A stretch of DNA of 64,000 bases from Reticulitermes lucifugus. Lineage: Eukaryota > Arthropoda > Insecta > Blattodea > Rhinotermitidae. This document shows positions 11,908 to 26,049 of this stretch, in pieces. The position numbers and the translations under genes were made by a program. Positions within the stretch are counted from its first letter, which is position 1. Each line of letters begins with the position of its first letter. The notes under the pieces are model-generated. The model saw only the letters and a list, made by a program, of their open reading frames with translations. It did no database searches and was not told where the DNA came from. Location: contig JAKCWW010000103.1 of assembly GCA_026260175.1 (NCBI GenBank), positions 101,564 through 165,563 of the forward strand, given 5' to 3'.

Positions 11908-13654
11908 GTTCCTTAGCTAGTAAGTGAGGCGCTATCTTGATGTTTCATTAGGTACGATTCGAGTTTCATGAGAAAAACGCGTAAAAGATATAAATATTTA
12001 GACGGACGGAAAAACACAAGTGTATGCAGACGGATACAGGGAGCGTAGGGCAGACACGGCATAACCATAGGAGCTTTGAATACTGTTAACAGTGTACAAA
12101 CACAGAATAACGGACTGTGTGCGTGACAGTAAGACATATTACACAAACAATGAAGATAATTTTACTGTAGTATGTTAGCCTGGAAAGTAACAGGAAACTG
12201 GATGACACTGCCGGGGTCTGACTCCCTGCAGAGACTTGGGACTTCTCACTGCCGCATCCTGAACGTCTCTGAAGTTCGTGCAGCCTATTACCCTAGGTGT
12301 GTGGAAAGACTTTCGCTGATACGTAAATGCTGTTGTAGCTTCCAATTTACCAATCACATTTTTAACTCGTGCCAAGATTAGGAATTCGCCTCTTCCGTTG
12401 ACCTGGCATTTAAGCACCGATATACGGTTATCTTAAACGTAAATTTAACGTAAGCTATAAAGAAAATGTTTATAGGTTTGGAAAACCTTTCGAATACTGC
12501 GGGACGGAGTTTGGAAATCCCTTTCCGTAGTTGTAATAAGTTTTACGGAGACGAGAGCAGAAAACCTTTGGTTCCTCCCTGTTTCATAATTTATCACTGA
12601 TGTAGCAGCAGGCAAGCTGCTCACTTACCCGGTTCGAGCGAAGTTGCTCCAATATATCATTGTCGCTTCAGAGAGAAGCATCTCAGACTTCGTGTAATTG
12701 CGGGGAAAGTGCGAGAGCCCCCCCACCAGGGGCGCCCCAAACACATATGGCAGCTCCTCCCCATGGATACACCCTTGTCTCTGCAACACAATTTATGGTC
12801 ATTTTTATTAGTAATATTTTTTATTATTACTAAATACAAATATAATCAGCTGGATTAATGTTGTACTTGTCCACTCCTCGGATTAAGGGTAGGCTTATAA
12901 TATATTGAGTAGAATATTTAGTTTTGTATAAGGCTTTACTTATTGAAACGTTTCTGTATAACAGAATGGCCATAAGGGCGCAGTGAATTTGATTTAGAAA
13001 CCTGGAATTGTTTTGGGACTACCTAAAGCACTAATCACCTGAGCACTTACAATGTAACGTAAAATCAAGTGTGATTCACGCTACGTTGTTGTTGAATTCA
13101 GGTTATAAATAAATAAGGTGAGGATGAAGTGAAGGGAAATCATTACGACGTATTTTAAAAGTCACTGCTCTGTCATTCGTCTAGAATAATGGACGATACG
13201 AATAATCGGAAGCAGATCGAGATTCGAACCGCTTAGCACTTGTTTCAGGCTCGATTTTCCAGTATCACCGCTGCGAGAGTCTCAAATCTCGCTTGTCACG
13301 TGATTGTATGATATGTTACTGCTGTGACAAACTGCTCAGGCTGACAAGTTTTTTTTTATTGCTGATGCGGACATTCACGATGAATGAAATGCAGAGTAGA
13401 TAAGCAGGCACTGCCATGGCAGTCCGAAATCTCTGTTGGTAGGGAAATTTTAGCTGACGATCATGGACCATAACGCATTTTTAAAAGCGTAATCACATGG
13501 CTGTCATAATTGGCCTATTATATCGATCACGAACTTTGTTCTGGAAATAATAAAGACAATTTTAGTCAACACGACTTTTGCTATAAAAACAATATTTGCC
13601 CTTATAAAATGATTCTATAAAGGAAACTATTGTTTTATAATGAAATATATAACA
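11908..13654. other. Non-coding; one dispersed-repeat copy at 13225-13300
   Basis: No gene recognised. At about 13264-13297 the phrase atcaccgctgcgagagtctc followed by aaatctcgc matches a dispersed repeat also seen at 27973-28000 and 54930-54960. Confidence 0.45.
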
Positions 13655-13892
13655 GCCTACCCACAGAACGCTGTATTTTGGAGGTCCCGTTTTCAAGTCT
13701 CGGCCTGAGGTGGACTATCCTCTTTGTCTTGTTGGTGTGTATTTCCAAGTAAATGATGGAATAATACCTCAAATGGGGCTCGTATTACTTCCCTCCACTT
13801 CTTTTCCAATTTATTATTCATTCTGTCATTCGAGGCTTTATAATCAGAGCTGCTGACAGCGACCGTAAATAACCATAAATAAATAAATAAGC
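13655..13892 (+). mobile_element. SINE-like element, aataaat-tailed family
   Basis: B-box-like gttttcaagtctcggcc near the start, a tttccaattt-attattcattc block, cattcgaggc, gctgacagcgacc and an aataaataaataaataag-type tail. The same order, including cattcgaagc and gacagcgcc, is found at 40030-40306. No target-site duplication was identified. Confidence 0.65.
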
Positions 13893-16800
13893 AACAAACA
13901 CGATTAGCCTAAGAAACGAGTCGTAGTGTCGTACTTGAAGCAGAATTGCCAGGTGTCATCTGGTCCTAATAATGGTAGGTCTGAACTGAGAGAAAGTTGT
14001 CAAAGGAATTATAAATTATAAACAACGTTTACAATAAAACATTCTAGGAGTTCTGTACAATTTTAATCCCTTAAAATTTAGTGCTTGTTGTACGCACCGC
14101 TAGGTTAGTACATTAAAAACTTCAGCATTATGCCCGCGCAGTGTTTCTGTGAGTTACTTATAATGTTTGCCATAAACAGCCATTGTTTTCCTACACAGTA
14201 TTTATTAACTGAGTAATATTTATAATGGAAATGAACGTTATTCTCTCTCAGGCAGAAACTAATTATTGATACTAGTAAACAGTATAGATACACGTCCTTC
14301 AAAAGTTAACAAGAAGTACCACGAACTCCGTAGTGCGTATCTCCCGAATTATAAAGGAAAATAGAAAGAACAAATTAATAACAAAAGAAGAACTCGGTCC
14401 GCATAGCTGGCCTCTTATGTTACATGATGTTCCGAGCAGAACTCATAAAGCGTAGTTTGCTTTGACGTACAGTTACATTTGTTATAATTTGTTATACGAT
14501 GCTGGAAGGTGAATGAACCACAGCAGAATACACAGAAGCAACTGAATTAAGGAATCCGAATTATGCCGCTTTTGCTGTGACCGTTTGACATGTAAATTCT
14601 GCAGAATGATCTACATGCAAATACACAGAGAATAACATCTCTTCGGACTTGGAAAGTTAAGCCATTTTGCGATAGTGAGAGTGTTAATACGCCGTAAACC
14701 ACATGGAGTATGTCAACTGATTTCCTCCTGCGGGTTCACTGAGAATCATTCCAGGTGCACACAGTTACACATCACTGATCACAAACCCTATTTACTCGCA
14801 CCATGTAGCCCATCGCACATTTCTTCTCTAATCAGTATGTGAGTCTGTGTTAGACGATTCTAATTTGCTGGGGGTAACAGCACGTCCAGTCTAATAACTA
14901 GCTAAGAGCGGAAATGACCGATAATTGGCCGAAATTGTACACGCAACAGCTCCTTGTTCAACAGGTTGGCCGAAGACTGATATTACCTGCTCCAGAAATA
15001 CGACGTAATATTGTGATTAATGACACAAGCAATGTAGTGTGTCGCGGCAAAGCAGAAACTAATAACAAGAGAGCAATATGCTGGAAGTTATGTTTTCTAC
15101 TGGGGACCATATGAACTTACTTCAACGATGAAAATGGAGGAATGTACTGAGCGAGAATTTCTTTTTTGTGTGTGGCTACCGTCGACTGAACCAAATTCTG
15201 AGTGACTTAAATGCCGTCCACACCTTCAAGACATATTCCTCCGAGATAAATTTGAGTACCATGAATCCAGCAAAGGTTAGTTCCAAAATTGCGTTTTCCC
15301 TTATATTTTTCAATTTAAAATTGTGTAATAATTTTTTATTTAGACCGTGTGTGACAAATGAAACTTACGGCAAACAGGTAGGCTAAACTGACATAGTGTT
15401 ATGCATAGAAAAAAACTCACTAAAATTGGGAATATGCCGAAAGAATGAACAATGCAAGGCTAACCAAGGAGCTTTACTGTCATCATCCTGACTATATAGA
15501 AGCATAGACGTATAAGGCTTGATAAAATATGGTCGACGCAAATTCTTAGTCCAGGAACAGGATCCAGTTATGTGAAGCCTTTCGGTTCTCCATCGAATTA
15601 AGCTTGAAGTTGAGGGTGAGATTTTAGCTGTCTGTAGTGTTCTCAGATCTCCGTGTAATTGGTCTGAAGGTTGGTTGCCATGGGACCGCAAGGTCCAAGA
15701 CATTACATTCAACCATGTTTAATCTGTTTTACTGTTGTTTTTGTAATTTCATTCATTGCTCGGTAAGATTCTGTTAAATTACGCATAAATATTATGTAAG
15801 ATTGTCCGTATTTAGCACAGCAGCCCTAAGTCGCAAATCCAGCCCTTGATGTTAATCTACTTAAGAGCTGCAGCCTTTATCTAAAACATTCATTCTATGG
15901 ATAACATTTAACGTATTACCAAAACCAATATAAAAGGGCGGAGCATGCACTTATAGTTCTGGATGTCGAAATTTGACTTTCTGGTCCTAGGCTCACACCA
16001 ACCACTTAAATTACTAGTCTCTGCTGTGAACCACGTAGACATTATACAAAATACATGGGCATTTATCTCGTACTTTTCGTATTTTTGTCCCTGCTACTTC
16101 TATTTTATATTCATCTAGATGTATTTCTCCTTCACGCTTATGTTTCAACACTGTTCTTTCCCACTTGTCTTTATATTTAGACATCTGTTTTTATTTTCTG
16201 CCATTGCCTTTTATTAGTACATCCTGCTGTATGAATGACATGCTAGTATCTGTTTTATTGAGATTGCCTCTAAGACAGAGAAGTAAATGTAGTTAATTTG
16301 AGAAAGAGAAGTGGCGTTTGGTAGAAGACGTACAACTTGTTCCTCATGAGACGATCCGCATAATTAAACATCTTTACTAAACTCAATAATTAACACTACG
16401 GCGAAATCTTCCCACGTAATAAACAAACATGAAATTCACGTACAGCTGTTCGCTGTTAGTGAACTACGGGCCTATTGAAATCGGAAATCAAAACTAACCA
16501 TTGGGTGAATATAAAATCAGCATTCATTTGGTGTCAGCTATAAGTGCTTATCGGGGCAAATAAAGGTAAAACCATAAAAATCGGATTATCAAAATATGTG
16601 CATTCACGTTCGAGGGAAATTCCCTGTTTTATAAGTGTTCCAAATGTCATATAATTATAAATGACGCACTTTCAAGGAGATACTAAATGCCGGGAAGTTG
16701 AGAATATCCTGTATGTCAAAATCAGGCTATTTCTGCGGGTGTTCCAACAATCTTGTTTACTTTAAAAAAAATTACCGGAAGTTATGCATGCAAAGACGCA

Positions 16801-17079
16801 TCCTCATAATGCAAAATCCACGTTTCGGGAAAAATACTTGCTATATGTCGGTCAGCACACTGTTGCAGACACTTTGCAATTTCAAGGTAGATTAGGCCTG
16901 CTTGGTTTGCTCTTCTGCCTTCTGGCTGTGATCCTTGATTTTGGCTTTCTGTCGTTTTTCGGTTTCGGAGACTTAGGACTTTTCCACTGGCTCTTCAGCG
17001 TTTCTTTAATCGCAGTGGAAGGCTAATCACCTGTCACTGTGTTTTATAAAACAGCTGGGATGAGTCAGTTTCGTGACCA
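13893..17079. other. Non-coding, nothing recognised
   Basis: AT-rich DNA with short frames of no recognised family. Confidence 0.5.
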
Positions 17080-17295
17080 GGCTTTGGGCTGGATGACCAG
17101 GGAATTGAGGTTTGATTCTTGGAAAGTACGGAGATTTTCTTTTCTCCACTGAGTCCAGACCGACTCTGACGTCCATCGAGGGCCCTATAAAATGGGTAAA
17201 GCTGGCGCTCTGTCTTTCGATAAATCGGTCAAGACATAAAACTTACCGTTCATTACCATCTAGTGGGACGTTAATTGCACTTGGAGTTACGACTT
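17080..17295 (+). mobile_element. Possible SINE fragment
   Basis: gggctggatgaccaggg, a B-box-like gaggtttgattcttgg, then cgtccatcgagggccctata and aaatgggtaa recall SINE-body wording from memory, but no second copy in this window confirms the family. Confidence 0.4.
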
Positions 17296-18770
17296 AATGG
17301 AGTGATGTTTAATTAATCTTTACTGTAAGGAGGCTTTCAAACATTCTTTTGAAATTTCTTAGAAAATTGTCACCCACGTCTGTGCCAAACATACGAAATG
17401 CTGAAACCACAAAATAAACCGAATCCCACTGTAGGGTAGATAAACTACAGAAACATTAATCACGTGATCCATCATTCACCAAACACCAGTGTTACTACGC
17501 ACTACACAAAAGTGTCAGAATAGTTAGTTGTCAGAGGTCATGTTTGTCGTTTCTACAGACGATAACAAATTAACATGTAGACTTGCACACGTAGCTACGA
17601 GACTTTCATAAGGCAAAGTTACAATTATATAAAAATTCTTAACGTTTAAAAATTGGCACGTAACATAAAGGACGTTTGAGGATATTTAACTTTCATCCGA
17701 AGTGTTGTTCACACATTTTATATATACCGTGTATTTAAGCGAGTTTCGTGTAACATTAATAAAATCTTCAAGTTTAATGATACTTATAAATTAAATGTGT
17801 AGCTCAGTAGATTTATCGTCGTTAACTAATTTAAATCCGGTTGTGATTTCAGCAAGGCATGTATAAAAAAAAACCAACGGACAGATTGAGAAGAGCCATC
17901 AAGTTAGTCGGAAATGAAGGAGAAAAGAATAAAAGTGGATATGTTTTGTATAAAATCGTCTTATAATAATTAGAAACTTGAAAATAAGTCATGTTATATG
18001 TATCCGCGCAGTACGTTCCCAATACCTTGCAATCTTTGCTAGAATGAAGCACGAGATATGGAATTTATAGAAATCCCTCTTACACATTTGTGTGGAAATA
18101 ATTACGTCTTTGCATAAAGACCCAAAGCACACCTTGTTGAACTACATATTCTGGATACGTGCTTACCGACCTGTAAGTACGACTCTGCTAAGCTCTCAAA
18201 CTTCCTAGTCTTAAACTTTATCACTGTTTATCTTTGAAGAAGAAAATTTGAGTATCCGTTTGGGAGCCATTACCATGTAGATGTATATACAGCATTCCAA
18301 AAGAGATTAACTTATTAATTTTCAGCTGTAAGAGGTAATACTTGAAAGGTCTCTTATGATTTTATATTTCAATTGGGGTAGTTTCTTAGAGCGTTTAGCT
18401 TAATTATGTATGATTAAATATCCTGTAGCGTACGTTGATAGCAATTATAATCGTTATAGACTAAACTTTGGAGTCTGAATAAACGGTCATACACACACAT
18501 ATCATGCCATTTTGGGCAAACACTTTTTTTGAAGTTTTAATATTGTAACAGTCACTTTAAAAAGGAATGCGTATGAATGGGTGGGTATATAAAGAATGGC
18601 TAATTTGGTTTCACATTTGAAGTTGTAACGGCGGTCCGTATTCACTTTTGAGTCTGCTGGGACTCGTACTAAGTTCTTCGTACGTAAACATTACCAGCGT
18701 TTCTCTTAAATTTTATTTATATCCTTCAGAGTCTACCCTGAAGAAGGAGGCACCACGTGATGGCTGTTAG
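17296..18770. other. Non-coding, nothing recognised
   Basis: AT-rich sequence. No structure recognised apart from short homopolymer runs. Confidence 0.5.
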
Positions 18771-19210
18771 TTAGGGCTACCATACATCCTCTTTTCCCAG
18801 GACATGTCCTATTTTCTAACCAATAATTTCTGTCTGGGCGGGGTTTTTAAATTTGTAGAAATGTCTGGGTTTTTGACTATTTGTTGTTTATTAAAGTTTT
18901 TTCTTATAGTAATGGTACTGCGCCATCGAACTGGAATGATGTGGAACAAGGATAATATTTTGCACCTTTTGTGGCCGCTCTTTTTTCGCGGCACGTCACT
19001 GAGGTACGACGTGAATTGTATGCGGGAAACCGTCGTAGTGGTAACATCCGTTGCACTTAGGAATGTAAAGGCACACGTCCCGTGTGTCTTCTCCCTCTCT
19101 CACTATTCACCTTCACTACTGAACTACTACTACTGCTTCCTGTGTGTGCTCTCTCTCTTGTAATAAACGACTCGATAAGCTGTAATTTTATAAGGGCAAC
19201 CCTACTGGGA
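18771..19210. mobile_element. Possible non-autonomous hAT-like element
   Basis: tagggctaccatacatcc, ttttcccaggacatgtcc and gggcggggtttttaaattt resemble a hAT-type terminal region remembered from other animals. About 430 bp downstream, gggcaaccct forms a short imperfect inverse match to tagggctacc. No duplication was found, and the 119-codon open frame inside matches nothing I know. Confidence 0.35.
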
Positions 19211-20880
19211 TAGTAGGAGTGAGGCACTCTGATGTTACTTAGAAACTGCCGAGATTTGGGTAGGGACATGAGAAGATCGTGTGTGCTTAACGGACGTGGG
19301 CTTTAGAGGTAGACACGTGACTGGATGAAAATGATGTGAGGGACGGGATGCTAAACACTATTAGAAAAAACAGAGTAACGGCACAATAAATTTCACTTGA
19401 CTCTGTCATGGCGGAAGAAGTCGCTGTCTGCACACTCGGTGGGGGAATTTGTGTGCACAGAACACTAGTTTTTCTTCGGCTGATATGCATTGTTAAAATT
19501 AATTATGACATCATGTACACTTACAGTACGTGCAGTGGGATCAATTATCAAGTGAGGAAGCTAGAATAATTGTCGGAGAGAAGCAAGGAACACATCTGCC
19601 TTCGTTGAAATTATGTCCGAAGTGGCTGATTGAAGCAACGCCAATTTTGGCGGCTTCCAAGGCTTCATAACTACCACCCCTCAGCCAAGTAACGTTAATT
19701 TTGATTCAAGACGCTAAGAACTGAATACAAATTTTCCACTGACGTTGCTGGTTCGCTTCGCATTAGACCCAGTGTCTCCTCCACGTTTCCTTGTAAAAAA
19801 CACGCCCACATATTAAGAACTAGCCAAGTTACGTTCGGAAGCCCTTGGAGAAACATAATTAGGTTTGGGAAGAGTTTCTAAAACACATCCAAGACGATAC
19901 GAAATCCAACAGAAATAAAATTCTGCTGAAGAATTCTGCAGGCTAGCAAGACTGCGAAGGCCATTGACAGCACAATTCTGTTCTTAATGTTCCGTTCCCG
20001 TTCCACTCCACAGGACCCTAGCGGTGTAGAGGGCGTTAGGCGGATTGTATTTTACGCTTATTTTCGAGTTCTTGATATATTGCAACAGGCTCAATAAAAT
20101 CTCACTTAATCGTTCAAAATAGGGAAGGCCCACTTCACTGTTTCGCGGTAATTTTGTTGTGGATATTTGTTTGGTAATGCAATTCCTGTTACAAGGACTG
20201 TTTTTGTTGTGATTTGTTGTTACATAGACTACAGGTTTTACGTTCTGTTCTATTACATCACTGCATATTCGTTTCACAAGAAGGACTATGGTAAATATTT
20301 GTGATTTTGGACGTATACCTATCCTGTCTGGAGTTCGCTAGTGATTTGGCTGACTGTTGTTGGATCAGCTTGATTACATTATTGTGTCCACGTTCAGTGT
20401 ATTCTATAGCACTAATGAAGAACTACCTTTTATAATGTGGTCCATTAACTTTGAATGTTGCGTACGTTTTTACCTTTGATTTGTTTTTTTTTTCAGATGA
20501 ATTTTCTGTAATTTCTTATACCAGTCCTGTACGGCAAGCATGTCTACTTGTGTTTCTGATTCGGCATAAATATCACTGTTTGTCGCAGGCTGATGGGAAA
20601 AAAACTTATGTGGGTGTTTGCCGTGTTGTTTTTTGTTTTTGTCACGCTAATGCCCTCTTTCTGTGTAATCTTAGAATCGGTGTTTTATTTTCTATTGTTC
20701 GCTAGAAGAGAGTAGTTGTTTCCTGTTTTAATGGTGCTTTGTGTAGTATACTGGAATTTCATTCTCCGCTGTCATGTTTACTCAATTACTCTGTAAAGCA
20801 TATTGATTTTGTCCATGAATCCCGTAGTGTACCATTGAGCTGTAAATTCCTTGCGGTGAATTCCGTGTTCCTGCACATAG
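19211..20880. other. Non-coding, nothing recognised
   Basis: Short unrecognised frames only. No shared repeat found. Confidence 0.5.
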
Positions 20881-21126
20881 GTGGTACAGGTAAAGTTAAA
20901 GTTGTTCCTGTGCACGCCGTGAAGGCATAGGGACAGTGAAGATGCAGCTTCAGGCACCGGCCGATTTACCACTGGGGCCCACTGAATGGAATGGGTGGAC
21001 CCCAGATCTGGTCTGGACGCTTTAGGAAAGAGAGAAATATCTTACGTCTGTCGAGAATCTAAATATCATTCTTCGGCCATCCAACCCATAGTGTAGCTAC
21101 TATGCCAATTACGATGTCCCGTCTCT
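20881..21126 (-). mobile_element. SINE, aggtaaa-tailed family, with 9-bp target-site duplication
   Basis: The tail acaggtaaagttaaagtt is at the left. The body holds cacgccgtgaaggc, ggccgatttaccactggggc and gtctggacgcttta, and the right end carries the head region (gccaattacgatgtcccg in plus orientation). tgcacatag at 20872-20880 recurs at 21127-21135, which fixes both ends. Confidence 0.8.
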
Positions 21127-21135
21127 TGCACATAG

Positions 21136-23970
21136 TAGGTATGGCTGTTAAACAACTCTCTTTCGGTATGATCTTATTGAATAATGCGAAATGACTGAAT
21201 TAAGATCGCGGGTGCATGTGCCCTAACAGATACATCTGTTACACTGTATGTGGCTGGTAATTCAGAGTTTATAAATTTTAAAGTGTATTTTTATACGTTA
21301 ATGGCTCAAAAGTTTTGATTTCGACGAATCCAATTTCTATTCCTTGTGGATGTATGCGGCCTAGGTACGTGTATTAATAGTATTTTATTTTTTTTGCTGT
21401 GTTTATATTTCCCGCTCATATAAGTTTAGCTCTTAACTAGACTGGGGTTTGGGTTTTCTCGATACTGCGTGTTGTGCATTTGCTTATCCTGAGCTTGGAT
21501 TAATAATTGCTTATATTTTGAGCTTTGAGGACATTACTGTAAAATATTGGAGCACTCGGTTCGAAGATCGCGTGTTGTCATCTCTTACTCCTGATATAAC
21601 CGTGAGGGGTTTGGCCGGTGCTCCGAGTAATTCTGTTGAGTGTATCAGTGACATTTAAGTCAGTGGCAGACATCCTTTCTTTTATGAGGTCCTGTATATG
21701 CTTTCAGATCATGCGTCTTTATGCTAGTTTTCAATTTAGCTCGCCATTTATTTTCTTGTTCCTGACTTCAGGTTAAACAGTTTCAATATTGTGATTGCAA
21801 TTAGCAAATTTGTTTGTATAACGAAAGAAACAAAAACGGGAAATGTAAGTTCATTTTTTAACACTGCTGTGCTATGTGAAAATTAAGATGGCAAGGAATA
21901 ATGGAATTGTTTTGAATTTAGACGAGGAAATCTTGCAACAGAAAGAAATAAGTAGATTATTTAAAGTTCGTTATTAACATTATACTGATAGATCCTTTAA
22001 TACGTCACTGAACCTTAGAATTCTCAAATAAATAAAGAATTCTAACCACTAAAATTGTGGGCAGTCGGCTAAAAATTGCAAAGATTAGCGCAGAAATAGA
22101 ATTCAAACCTTAATATCCAGTCCAGAAATCCAACTGCCCTATGGTGAAACTCGCGCCCAGTCTACGTTAACCTACCCATGATGATTGGGTCTAGCGTACT
22201 GCTAAAGCCAGTGCGCCTGCTGAATTAAGAGGGGCACACATGGCAGAGATAGCAATTAAAATAGTTAAAAACAGAAAAGGGCGGTTCATGTTTCTGTGTT
22301 AGAAGGAACGATGTTTGTTGACCTCGGGACAATCTTGGTTTGGGCACAGAACTTGCTTTTAAATATCAAGCACAAATTTACGTTTTATTAGAGTACTTGG
22401 ACTAATGTAAAAACTCTGTATGCGTTGCATCTCACAGATGATTTTGAGGCGTTATAAAGTCACCGAGAAAGATTTAATAATCTCGGTTTACTGGCCTCTT
22501 GAGACACACAGAGACGTTGTGAATCTAGGAAGAGTGATTGTCTGGCAGAGACTGAGACGTGCACTGCTAAGCTACAGAAAGTGGAAATAAGTGGGAACAG
22601 ATAAGTAGTTAAGGAGATGTACTAAAACAGTGCAGCAGAAACCTTCGCGAAGTTACTTTGAGTCATAAAATTGCATGTTTAGATTGCAAAGTTTACGCAA
22701 TTTGCTCTGTTTTTGCAAGGCACGGAACTAATGAATGGGTTTCTTTTCTCAAGCAAAATAAATACAGTATTTTGTTTTTGTTTTATCAGCACAACTACGG
22801 AGTAAGAAAATGAATTTATAGAATTAATTAAGCAATGCTTTTTAGTATCGAAGGACTCTGAACTAAATGCCGACCTTATGGGAGGCGTGAGAGTGATTGT
22901 AAAAGGTGGTGAGTCGATTATTAGGGGAAAGGAAGTGGTCACGCAGTCTGTTATAACAAGTTATATTTAAGCCGAGAATGTTATTAGATTCACGCATTTA
23001 AGACATTATTGAATTTCGCACAAGTGTAAGGAGACGTCTGGCATGCATAAATAATTTTAAGCAACATCAATATTTTTAGTGCTTTATTAAATTAAGGATA
23101 CTCTCAATTGCTAAGATTATATAGCGTTACTGATAAGTTTATAAAGTAAAGATTATGGAGCATTGATGGGCCCTCTATTATATTAGGAACAAATATTATT
23201 GAAATTTTATGTGTGAATACTTTTTTATAACATGAACCAAAAATAAAGCATCTGAAAATATTTTCCCCCAAGTAGAGGCGTAATCTGCTTATGGAAGTCG
23301 AACAGATATTTTAGGGTTTAAGTAATTTAATTTTTTCCGGAAAATTGCTTATAATTTTGAATCTAATGTCTTTAATATTAACGATTTTTTAAAAGAAATT
23401 AAAGGAATCTTTTAGGTACGTGTTAGTAAAATAAATAACGGTATTACCAGTCTAGTATAAGTCTCTGACAAACTGTAGACAACGTACAACACATACGTTT
23501 GTTGGCATTGGTTAACAAAACACAGAAGGTTACAAAAATATGAGAGTAAATAAAATAGTGACCGATTTAATTTTTGCATCTTCAGGTATCCATTTGAAAT
23601 TAATCCTGGGGAATCATTTACTTTCTTGCATTCCATAAATATATAACAATAAATTAATGACGAAAGTAATATAATTAAAAGTGACGAGCCATACAGAACA
23701 AATCCAAATTTTTTTACACAGCAGCTATGACGGAGTACTATAAATTGCAAGAGTAATCGTATTCAGTGCAGTTAGACTAAGCATGTGCATGCACGTCAGT
23801 TATAGGCTAACAATGCAAGGTATACTTGGTAGCTGGAAGTATACGTGTTGACTGGAGGCTACCTAATGACTGAAGACGCCGTTATTAGCTGGTGGCCTAG
23901 GCCCTGCAGATTTTATGGTTATCGCCTCGTACTTAACGGACTGGAGACGCAGACGTACGTAATGTGTTGG
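21136..23970. other. Non-coding, nothing recognised
   Basis: Long AT-rich stretch with no recognised coding segment, SINE or RT remnant. Confidence 0.5.
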
Positions 23971-24814
23971 GAAGTAGGCACTGAGACGTAGGTGTTACAG
24001 GAAACAAATTAATTGAGTGGTAGTTGTAATAGTGAAGTAGGCACTGAGACGTAGGTGTTACGGGAAACAAATTAATTGAGTGGTAGTTGTAATNNNNNNN
24101 NNNNNNNNNNNNNNNNNNNNNNNNNNNNNNNNNNNNNNNNNNNNNNNNNNNNNNNNNNNNNNNNNNNNNNNNNNNNNNNNNNNNNNNNNNNNNNNNNNNN
24201 NNNNNNNNNNNNNNNNNNNNNNNNNNNNNNNNNNNNNNNNNNNNNNNNNNNNNNNNNNNNNNNNNNNNNNNNNNNNNNNNNNNNNNNNNNNNNNNNNNNN
24301 NNNNNNNNNNNNNNNNNNNNNNNNNNNNNNNNNNNNNNNNNNNNNNNNNNNNNNNNNNNNNNNNNNNNNNNNNNNNNNNNNNNNNNNNNNNNNNNNNNNN
24401 NNNNNNNNNNNNNNNNNNNNNNNNNNNNNNNNNNNNNNNNNNNNNNNNNNNNNNNNNNNNNNNNNNNNNNNNNNNNNNNNNNNNNNNNNNNNNNNNNNNN
24501 NNNNNNNNNNNNNNNNNNNNNNNNNNNNNNNNNNNNNNNNNNNNNNNNNNNNNNNNNNNNNNNNNNNNNNNNNNNNNNNNNNNNNNNNNNNNNNNNNNNN
24601 NNNNNNNNNNNNNNNNNNNNNNNNNNNNNNNNNNNNNNNNNNNNNNNNNNNNNNNNNNNNNNNNATTGAGTGGTAGTTGTAATAGTGAAGTAGGCACTGA
24701 GACGTAGGTGTTACGGGAAACAAATTATTGAGTGGTAGTTGTAATAGTGAAGTAGGCACTGAGACGTAGGTGTTAGGGAAACAAATTAATTGAGTGGTAG
24801 TTGTAATAGTGAAG
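23971..24814. repeat. 63-bp satellite array, interrupted by an assembly gap
   Basis: The unit starts gaagtaggcactgagacg and ends gtggtagttgtaatagt. Units start at 23971 and 24034 before the gap and at 24687 and 24749 after it, with periods of 63, 62 and 62. Single-base differences separate the units. If the gap is filled with the same unit, about nine further copies would fit. Confidence 0.95.
24094..24664. other. Assembly gap (571 N) inside the satellite
   Basis: A run of N begins mid-unit and ends mid-unit of the same array. Frames called across it are artefacts. Confidence 0.98.
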
Positions 24815-25712
24815 AATCGATCAGATCCTCCGTTACAAAGAAGGGTGGCACCTGAATGCAGGATAAGACAAATTGGATAGATGTGAGAAAAAGAAAGGGC
24901 TGGAAAGAAGGAAAGCGAATTTCTCTTCCGCGGTTGATTTAACTACGTAAAACGGAGAAGAACTTTGCTGTAAAAACGTTTTTTATTCTCTCTATCTACT
25001 TTTATTTGGCTGGGAAGATTGTGTGTGAAAGTGAAAGAAAGATAGAGAGAGGTGGAAGGTACTGGAGAAGGAAGAAGTAGTGAAAAGAGTTGAGTTCATT
25101 TCAAACATTTTAAATTTCCTGGATTTCTCTCCATGTTGGAAAGTGGTACAGGATGAGTTTCTTTCTCATCTGCCTCTAGTCCTCTGAAGAAGCCTAACTT
25201 TCTCTCTGTTCCGTGTTTATCCTCTATTCATTTTCTCTAAACTTTCTTCTCTTTTACTTTCTTCATCCAGATTCCCGTCATTTGTCACCGAGTGATTTTA
25301 CCTCTAGATAGCACAGTGGAAGAACAGCCGTGTTTCTCTCGAAGAAAATCTGTTTCGCTGTAAGCCACAGTGTTTCATTACTAAGTGGTAAAATATTATC
25401 CTAAAGTACAATAGTTTATGGAGCTCAATTGCTCACTTGTCTCGTTTTCGTGAGCGAAGTTTAATAGCATCTTAAAGTCTCTTGAGATATCAGACGTCAC
25501 ACCTTCCTAAGTCCCTTGATATAGAATTTGAAAATTAATCAGTAGAGTCCAGATCACTGTCAAATAAAATTGTTTAAGGAAACCCAAGAACCCAGACTCA
25601 AAGAAATCTTACGTAACCATGTCAGACTAAATAGACATAAAGCAATAAGCCGAAATATACGCATCCTCAGATCTCGCAGGTAAATGTAGTTTCTTGGAAA
25701 ACCTGTGTGTAG
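24815..25712. other. Non-coding; purine-rich then pyrimidine-rich
   Basis: At 24880-25090 the plus strand is rich in gaaag and gagag; at 25140-25270 it turns rich in ctttctc. No coding content recognised. Confidence 0.45.
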
Positions 25713-25815
25713 ATGGGATGTGTCTGGATTAATTTGGCACAGGATAGGGATCAGTGTCGGGGTTTTGTGAGCATGGTAATGAAGCTTCATGTTTCCTCGA
25801 AGAGGTCAGGGATCG
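25713..25815 (+). pseudogene. RT C-terminal remnant
   Basis: The frame reads WINLAQDRDQCRGFVSMVMK and continues LHVS, the same block that was quadrupled at 11581-11820 and that appears as DRIDLAQ at about 2176. It provides a single-copy reference for that block. The terminal phrase caagaaggactctgctccat lies farther on at 26054-26077, so about 230 bp of other sequence may have been inserted between. Confidence 0.7.
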
Positions 25816-26049
25816 ATGCACAATGGTGTTTGTCTTCAATAAAGTGGCACTTGGAGTGGCTTCTTTCGTGGTCATCGATTTTCCTTCAAAATCCGAGTCA
25901 CTGTAACCGTTCTCCATACTGAACTCTACCATCGACGCTATATTCTTAGCAGTTGGCAGTGTCATAGAATACAACACGTCTGTCGGCGTGTCTCTCTTGT
26001 TTTTAATAAAAGACTGGAAATATCTTCACTAGCTGAGTGACTGTTTTAT

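Noticed and set aside
18725-18760. Hammerhead-like motif (ccctgaagaaggaggcacca)
   Set aside because: The CTGAAGA core is present, but no GAAA follows at a suitable distance.
18804-19163. 119-codon plus-strand frame
   Set aside because: Low-complexity hydrophobic ending and overlap with a possible hAT-like terminal region. No domain recognised.
24058-24759. Large frames across the N run
   Set aside because: Most residues are undetermined. The frame exists only because N has no stop codons, and the sequence is satellite.
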